Shown one piece after another: positions 58,338 through 64,000 of a DNA stretch of 64,000 bases. The position numbers and the translations under genes were made by a program. Where the stretch lies: the NCBI GenBank assembly GCA_027924645.1, contig BSBN01000242.1, positions 4,836,001-4,900,000 of the forward strand, read 5' to 3'. The stretch is from Cunninghamia lanceolata (taxonomy: Eukaryota; Streptophyta; Pinopsida; Cupressales; Cupressaceae). Position 1 is the stretch's first letter, and the number at the start of each line of letters is the position of its first letter. The notes beneath the pieces were generated by a model. It worked only from the letters and a program-made list of their open reading frames with translations. It was not told where the DNA came from and did not search any database.

Positions 58338-59064
58338 ACTCCACCTCAGAGTTATTTGGTGAGGTTGTGGCCTTGCTGTTTTTAGGCCTGCTCCATTATT
58401 TGGTTCTTGCTTGCTGCTGTTGGTTCTTGAGGTTGTTGCTTTTTCTTGTTGTACAAGGTTTCGGGACCCTTTCAAAACCCTTTCCGGTTCATAGCTCCTG
58501 TTAAAAGTGCTTACATTAATCAAAAACATTGTTGCATTTTATTCAAGGTACCAAACGTATGTCTATATAATTAGAGAGGGAGTCAACCATTTTGACAATA
58601 AGAATAGTTATGTTGTGAAAAAATTTATTCAATCTCATAATTTTCTATTTCTAACTTCTTTTTGTCATTTGGTAGTTGTACTTGTAACTTGTAGCTTTGT
58701 GCATGTTGTAATTTTTATATAATATATATGCACATTAACAATGAAAGCAATGAAATTCTGTTAATATGTGTCCACTCTCCTAAATTTTTAGCTCATCTCT
58801 AATGTTTTTGATTAAATAAGTGCTCTTAACTGGAGCTATGAATTGGAAAGGGTTTTGAAAGGACCTCGAAATCTTGTACAACAAGAACAACTAACAACCA
58901 CAAGTGACAAGAACACAGAGACAAGAACCAACAACAACATGAGACTAGAACCAACAAAGAAACATGGCTTAAAACCAGAGATAGCAAGGCCACAACAAAG
59001 GGACAGCCATGACCACAATAATGGAGGTTTAAAACTAAACCTCACCAAAGAACTCTGAGGTGGA
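58338..59064. repeat. Inverted repeat formed by two LINE fragments
   Basis: The left arm, about 58338-58512, matches the reverse complement of about 58826-59064 (CTCCACCTCAGAGTT, TTCTTGTTGTACAAG, CCTTTCAAAACCCTTTCC), with about 310 bases between. The right arm carries an extra 60 bases. Confidence 0.75.
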
Positions 59065-59330
59065 GTCGAAGTTTGATTCAATTGAGTTAGCGTTCATTTT
59101 TTCGAAAATGAGACAGGCTCAACCAAAGGACATCTATTATCCTTCGATGGAGACCCACACACGTCCCCTATGAGACCTACAATAACAATGCCCATATCAT
59201 TTCTTTCATTCCTTGTAGCATAGCACTCATTAACATCATTCTCATTCCCATGTTGAGTACAACCTTTTGTTTGAAATTCTTTGCATGAATGGGAGAAGTG
59301 CCTTGCTTTATGGCAATGCAGACAAATATC
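58836..59330 (-). pseudogene. Second LINE ORF1 fragment, inverted
   Basis: The minus strand shows CLHCHKARHFSHSC, a CCHC knuckle like that at 58070, followed by a frame ending in PPQSSLVRFSFKPP. Same family as the + strand fragment, in the opposite direction. Confidence 0.6.
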
Positions 59331-61545
59331 TATTTTTAAAATTAGTTTTTTAATTTTTAGTTAAGTTTATATGCATTGGACACGCAATAATGTAAAGTGC
59401 ACTTTGAACTCTATAAATCGTGTAATGTCTTCGTAATCGTTGATCTAAGTTAATAGAATATTACATTTTGTTCTATTTCATTTCATAACATGGTATCAGA
59501 GCAGGTTCATTAGGGTTTTGCATCGGTTGAATTCACGGACATAAGGCAACAAATTGTCAATTTTCTTTGTTGAAAACGACATCAAGGTCTGAGAAAAATT
59601 GCCCTTTTTGTTCTTGGCCACATGATGAATTTTTGGCGGATCTTTTGTGCCCCTATTTGGACCATTTTTTTTTCTAGAAAATAAGTGCCTTGTTTTCATT
59701 TGAAGGTCGCGTGTTTGTTCTTTGTAAGTTGTGGACACCATCACTCAGGAAATCACGCCTTGTATTTAAAAAAATTGCATTTGCAGGTGTGGAAGAGTAC
59801 TGTGACAAGAAAGGAAGGGCTTTTTTTTGAGTTGTTTTTCATCAGTCCACGACTAGATGTGAAGTTTTCTTACTGTTTTGTTGACAAATTTATTAAAAAT
59901 CGTAGTGCAAGGAAAATCCGGATAGGGGAGTTATTTTCTTTTGGACAATATTTTTAAAAGAAAGTAATTTGTGGATGTTTTAATTCTGCTAGGGTTTCAA
60001 AAAAAGAAAGAAAGGTTTTCCAAACAATTAGGGCAGAATTTGTATTTTGTTTGTGGAAAGAGTTTGTAGGTATTTGGAAAAATTTTCAAGTTCATTGGGT
60101 GGGTTTGTTTATATTTAGAAATAGAATTTCCATTGGATAAATATTCCGGTTTCAACTCACACTTGGAAAGTTAAAATCTAGATGCAACTGATGCACAGAA
60201 ACTTGTGGAGAATTGTAAATGGAAATGAGAAACTTCCTATGGATGCTATTAAATTATCGGAACGACAAAGTGGAGATGATAAAGCCAAAGCCATTATTGG
60301 CCTTGCTCTTTCCGATTCAAAGTTACATCACATAGATCTCGCAAAATCATCTAAGGAAATTTGGGAAAATTTGAACATGTTTGGGGCAAAAGCAGTTAAT
60401 GCTAAGTTTTCTTTGAAGCTTCAACTTTTTAAGTTCAAGATGATTGATGGAGTCATTATGTCAAGCCACACAAACAATCTGAGATGTCTTCTTTGACAAG
60501 TAGCAGAAGTCAGTGCTACAATGGATGATGAAGACGCTAAAGCCATTTTATTGAACAACTTGCCTTCAAAATTCAACAATGTCATCTTTACTCTTAGTCA
60601 ACTTTCTATTAAAACTCTGGAAGATATGATTTCAACTCTCACAACTGAAGAAAAGAGGACTATTGCAGGAGATGCAGAAGATGAACCTCAAACTGAGGTA
60701 ACATTATATGCAAATCGTAGAAGATTTGATAAGGACAAAAAGAGGACTAAATGCTATTATTGCAAGAAAATGGGTCATACAACTTCGAATTGTAGAAATC
60801 AGGCAATTGATATTCTCAAGGGAAAGATCAGAGAAGCTAATGTAGCCATTGTTGAAGATCCTATGGATGTTGACGATGGTGGAGAAGGTGGAAAAGTTTC
60901 TTTTTATGCATTCTAAAGAAGCTCGGTTCTTTGAAGACAGGAAGGAATCCAGTGTAGTTGAAGCTAAGTATTGATAGTTGCCAAATTAGCTTTGGGAGTT
61001 TGTGGATCTGAGGAGTCATACCCTTATGAGGGTCATGAGACAACATGATGGAGCTTTGTTAGTGTAGCTCAACATGGATTGTTGTCCAATGGTTCGGGGG
61101 ATTTGTGATTCGGGAGTTCGGGGAGGTGGTAATCCGTAAACTTGGGAATTCAACTCAGGAGCTATGTTTCTAGTAGGGTTATGAGGTAGCTTTATGGAGG
61201 TCTACCTGGTTGAAAAGTTATTTTCAAAGAAAAGCTTCTGAAGAATTTATGATTCTAAATGTTTTTAGTTTGCTTATGTTGGTTTGTTTTGTTTTAGTGT
61301 AGTAAGTCTTAAGAGGGGGTATTAGAGATCTTTAATACTTACTTTTGTAATAAAGTCGTTCTAACGACTTAAATTAGATTAGTCTATTTTTAATATTAGT
61401 TTTTTTTAAAAATTTTTAGTTAAGTTTACATGCATTGGACATGCAATAATGTAAGTTCACTTCGAGCTCTATATAAGACGTGTAATGTCTTTGTAATTAT
61501 TGATCCAAGTTAATGGAATATTATATTTGTTCTATTTCATTTTTG
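59325..61545 (+). mobile_element. Second gag-only Copia element (G)
   Basis: A 3' LTR at about 61320-61545 (purine tract AAGAGGGGGT before it) matches a truncated 5' LTR at about 59325-59490; tRNA-Met primer site TGGTATCAGAGCAGG at 59491. Internal coding is gag only. Both LTRs have an AGCTCTATATAAG or AACTCTATAAATC promoter-like stretch. Target duplication not visible because the left end is truncated. Confidence 0.75.
60152..60916 (+). pseudogene. Copia-type Gag of element G
   Basis: HTWKVKI, stop, MQLMHRNLWRIVNG starts the usual Gag block. KAIIGLALSDSKLHHIDLAK and KAILLNNLPSKFNNVIFTLS follow the same order as in the 11918-12740 gag, and the knuckle is CYYCKKMGHTTSNC. TAG at 60179 and TGA at 60494 break it. 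An acidic tail ends at 60916. Confidence 0.8.
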
Positions 61546-64000
61546 TTGGGAAACACCAAATTTTGAGCACAATTTAATGGCTTACAACTCTAATGTTATG
61601 AAATATGGTTCCATAATATATATGATGAATGTCTATGCAAATAATTGAAATTTCCTATATTTTTAAAATTTCCTTTTTTTAATTGATGTACCCTAAAAAA
61701 TAACTTCACATCCCAATTGTTCTGGGAATGTGTCCCCCCTATACCCAGATGTCCCCCTCCCAGAAGCCTTGTAGAACATTGTTAAAAAGTGATATTCAAT
61801 TTTTAAGTCTCGTGATTAATCACAATTAAAAAGTGATATTTCAGACTTCTATGATTTCTTTGGAAGATACAGGAAACTCAACTGAAATAGATGTGTTAGT
61901 TCTTAAGCAAGTGCACATGGTTTGTCAGTTGGTCATTTATTGAATTATTAATGATGAATTTGTTTACATTACGACGGTCAATTGTTGAGACAATATTTTC
62001 ATTCTTTGCTAAAATTGTATGATAACATTGACCATTCTTTGTCGCAGAAGCTTTTCTTTCTAGTAGAAGGTTCGTTTTAATACAAGAGCTTGGATAACTT
62101 TGCAAAAGGACTCTCAATACTCTAACACAAGAGCTTGGATGTAGCATATGATTGATCATTATAAAATGGCTACTAATCACAACAATATTGTTGTGTTTGG
62201 GCTTTCTTAGGACAAGGTTTCACTTGGTTGCTTAATTTATTTTGTTTAGCAGTCATTGTTCAAATTTTTTTAAGAAGTTTTTGTGGAGTTAGTGGTTCAA
62301 TGAATTTTAAAGCAATTGTTTTAAATTGTAATTTTTTTAACCATACAAATTAAAAAAATAAAAACAAAATATTTAGATATGTCTATTTATTTATATAATT
62401 AATAAGAGAAATTCTGGAGGTAAATTTTGGAGGGAAATATAAAAAAGGAGAGAAGAAAATGTGTAGAGCCACGTGACATATTTTTTTATTTTTTATTATG
62501 TAGTAACTGCATAATTTCAATCTCCCCATTTTTCCAATTGCTTTGGTTTAGGGTATACCTTACAAACAAATCTCTATTTATTAGTACCTCCAAGGTAAGA
62601 ATTATAGTGATTGACAAATTCTATGCTTTACTTGAAATATTTTGTCAACTACTTCAGTAGTTCCTTAAGATCTAAGTTTCATTTCTTGTTTTTCTAAAGT
62701 TGTTTGCTTAATATTTTTGAAGTTCTTATTCTAAGCATTTGTTAAGCTTGCATTAAAAGCCTATTATCTAATTAAACTCCCTCATGGGATAATTAAATGT
62801 GAAATCATCTCTATATACATTCGAATAATATTATGACTAGGGCTTTGAGTAATAGTTTGTTCAATGGTTATATTGGGTTGATGACTTTGCTAAACCTTTT
62901 TAGTATTTCGACTATGAAGTAGTTCCAAGGCTTATGTTATGACCACTCCATATTGATAAGCATTGGGCTCCTTTGACAATAGAGATTTGTTTTATCTTAA
63001 ATCTATGGTGACATGATATTAGTTGAGGCATAAGACATAAGATAGTTAACTCATTCATTGGGTTGAGGCAATTAACATTGTGGCACATCACTAGCTTATA
63101 TAACATTGTAGGATAAGGTCATCAAACACTGGTGGAGACAAAGGAAATAAACTAAACAACTACCTACGGTTCTGGTAATAGGTTGCTAGCAACCTTAAAG
63201 GAAGTAACTCAAAAGCTTCGGGACCAACAAACACTAGTCAACAAGAAAACATAACAAAAGTGCAAAATTTAAAGTTTTTGAGTCATGACATGAATCAAAT
63301 GATGTGGTAAAAGGGTGTCGAGATCAATGAACAAGGATCAAATGCTTGAGACAGCTTGTGCATTGTTTAGTAAGCCTGTTTCACCTTGACATTGACACAT
63401 GGCCTCCCTTTCAAACTTGATAATGTGTAGGGGTTTAAACTAAAGCTTTCCACATTATAAAAAAATACATAAAATCCATATGATTAATAATAATAAAAAT
63501 CCATGATTGAAAATTCAAAATGTTGCTTCTAGCTCGATCCTTTTTGAACCCTTGTACAATTACTTTTTTCAAAGATATCCAAGACGAGGTTGCAACTTAC
63601 AATAAAGGATGAGGCTCTTGCAACATCTAAAGATGGTGACATCTTGGACTTTGTGGATTGGTGACCCTTAGTGCTTGTAGCTATTGGTCTTATAGCTCTA
63701 GTTACTCCTAGTAAGAATGTATTGGATGTTGCAAATATATCCAATGTGGCTTAGGGTTTGTTCAGGGTGCCTCGCCAAGGGAACACTTCATTCAAGACTA
63801 CCAATAAAACGAGTAAGGGGTTAGTTTTGTCCAGAGGTTTTAGTTCCCATGAGGATTTTTCTCATGCATACAAGGCAAATGCAAGCCAATGTATGCAACA
63901 CAACTTGCATGCCTATCAAACCTGCAACATAAAATGGATATTACTCCTTGCTCACGAAACACTCAATCATCTCTTTAGGGCATAGAGTTTTATTTGAAGG
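61546..64000. other. AT-rich sequence, nothing recognised
   Basis: Short frames only. A GTCCCCC word cluster at 61715-61770 resembles those at 9560 and 56880. No gene or repeat boundary seen. Confidence 0.5.

Noticed and set aside
1..64000. tRNA, rRNA or other structured RNA genes
   Set aside because: The tRNA-like matches seen are primer-binding sites of LTR elements; no complete cloverleaf or rRNA core was recognised.

Overview
This window is nuclear DNA of a large-genome seed plant, most likely a gymnosperm. That attribution is inference: it rests on two host introns longer than 25 kb, both packed with nested plant LTR retrotransposons. One recognisable host gene spans almost the whole window on the + strand. 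It is a SprT-like DNA-protein crosslink protease of the Spartan (SPRTN/DVC1) family, and its first exons lie upstream of base 1. Its visible exons are about 233-372, 493-559, 650-730, 1041-1148, 1274-1359, 27231-28862 and 56146-56262. Splice phases agree throughout, and the last exon carries a UBZ4-like zinc finger and the stop codon. Two small frame-breaking deletions, one of which removes the first His of the HExxH metalloprotease motif, suggest that this copy is a recent pseudogene or a broken allele.

The first giant intron (1360-27230) begins with decayed fragments: a gypsy gag relic, LTR fragments, a SWIM-finger relic and GC-rich word clusters. A minus-strand Ty3/gypsy element follows (LTRs 10047-10377 and 26546-26894; gag and protease region only). 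It was invaded twice: by a gag-only Copia element (10935-13893, target duplication GGAAA) and by a solo LTR called C here (16235-24636, duplication CAACA). LTR C was itself invaded by a 6.2-kb solo LTR called B here (16874-23076), whose U3 is a long array of palindromic GC-rich repeats.

The second giant intron (28863-56145) holds a Mutator-like TIR element (29214-30553) whose empty site is visible elsewhere in the same intron. It also holds a decayed Copia (D, 30816-39049) split by a second solo LTR of family B (33164-36653, duplication CACTG), and an older decayed Copia (E, 40501-46944) with a 1.2-kb AT-rich insertion. Last comes a young non-autonomous LTR element (F, 47146-54543, duplication CAAGC). 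F carries a Gag-like ORF with four zinc knuckles and a 1027-codon ORF of unknown function where pol would be expected.

Downstream of the host stop codon lie two inverted L1-type LINE ORF1 fragments (57451-59330), a second gag-only Copia (about 59325-61545), and 2.4 kb with nothing recognised.

The most unusual pattern is shared by three unrelated LTR families (the gag-only Copia at 10935-13893, LTR family B, and element F). Each carries a row of short palindromes in non-coding sequence. In several units both arms have changed together, so pairing is kept although the sequence differs. All recognisable pol genes in the window are broken, so none of these elements looks autonomous.
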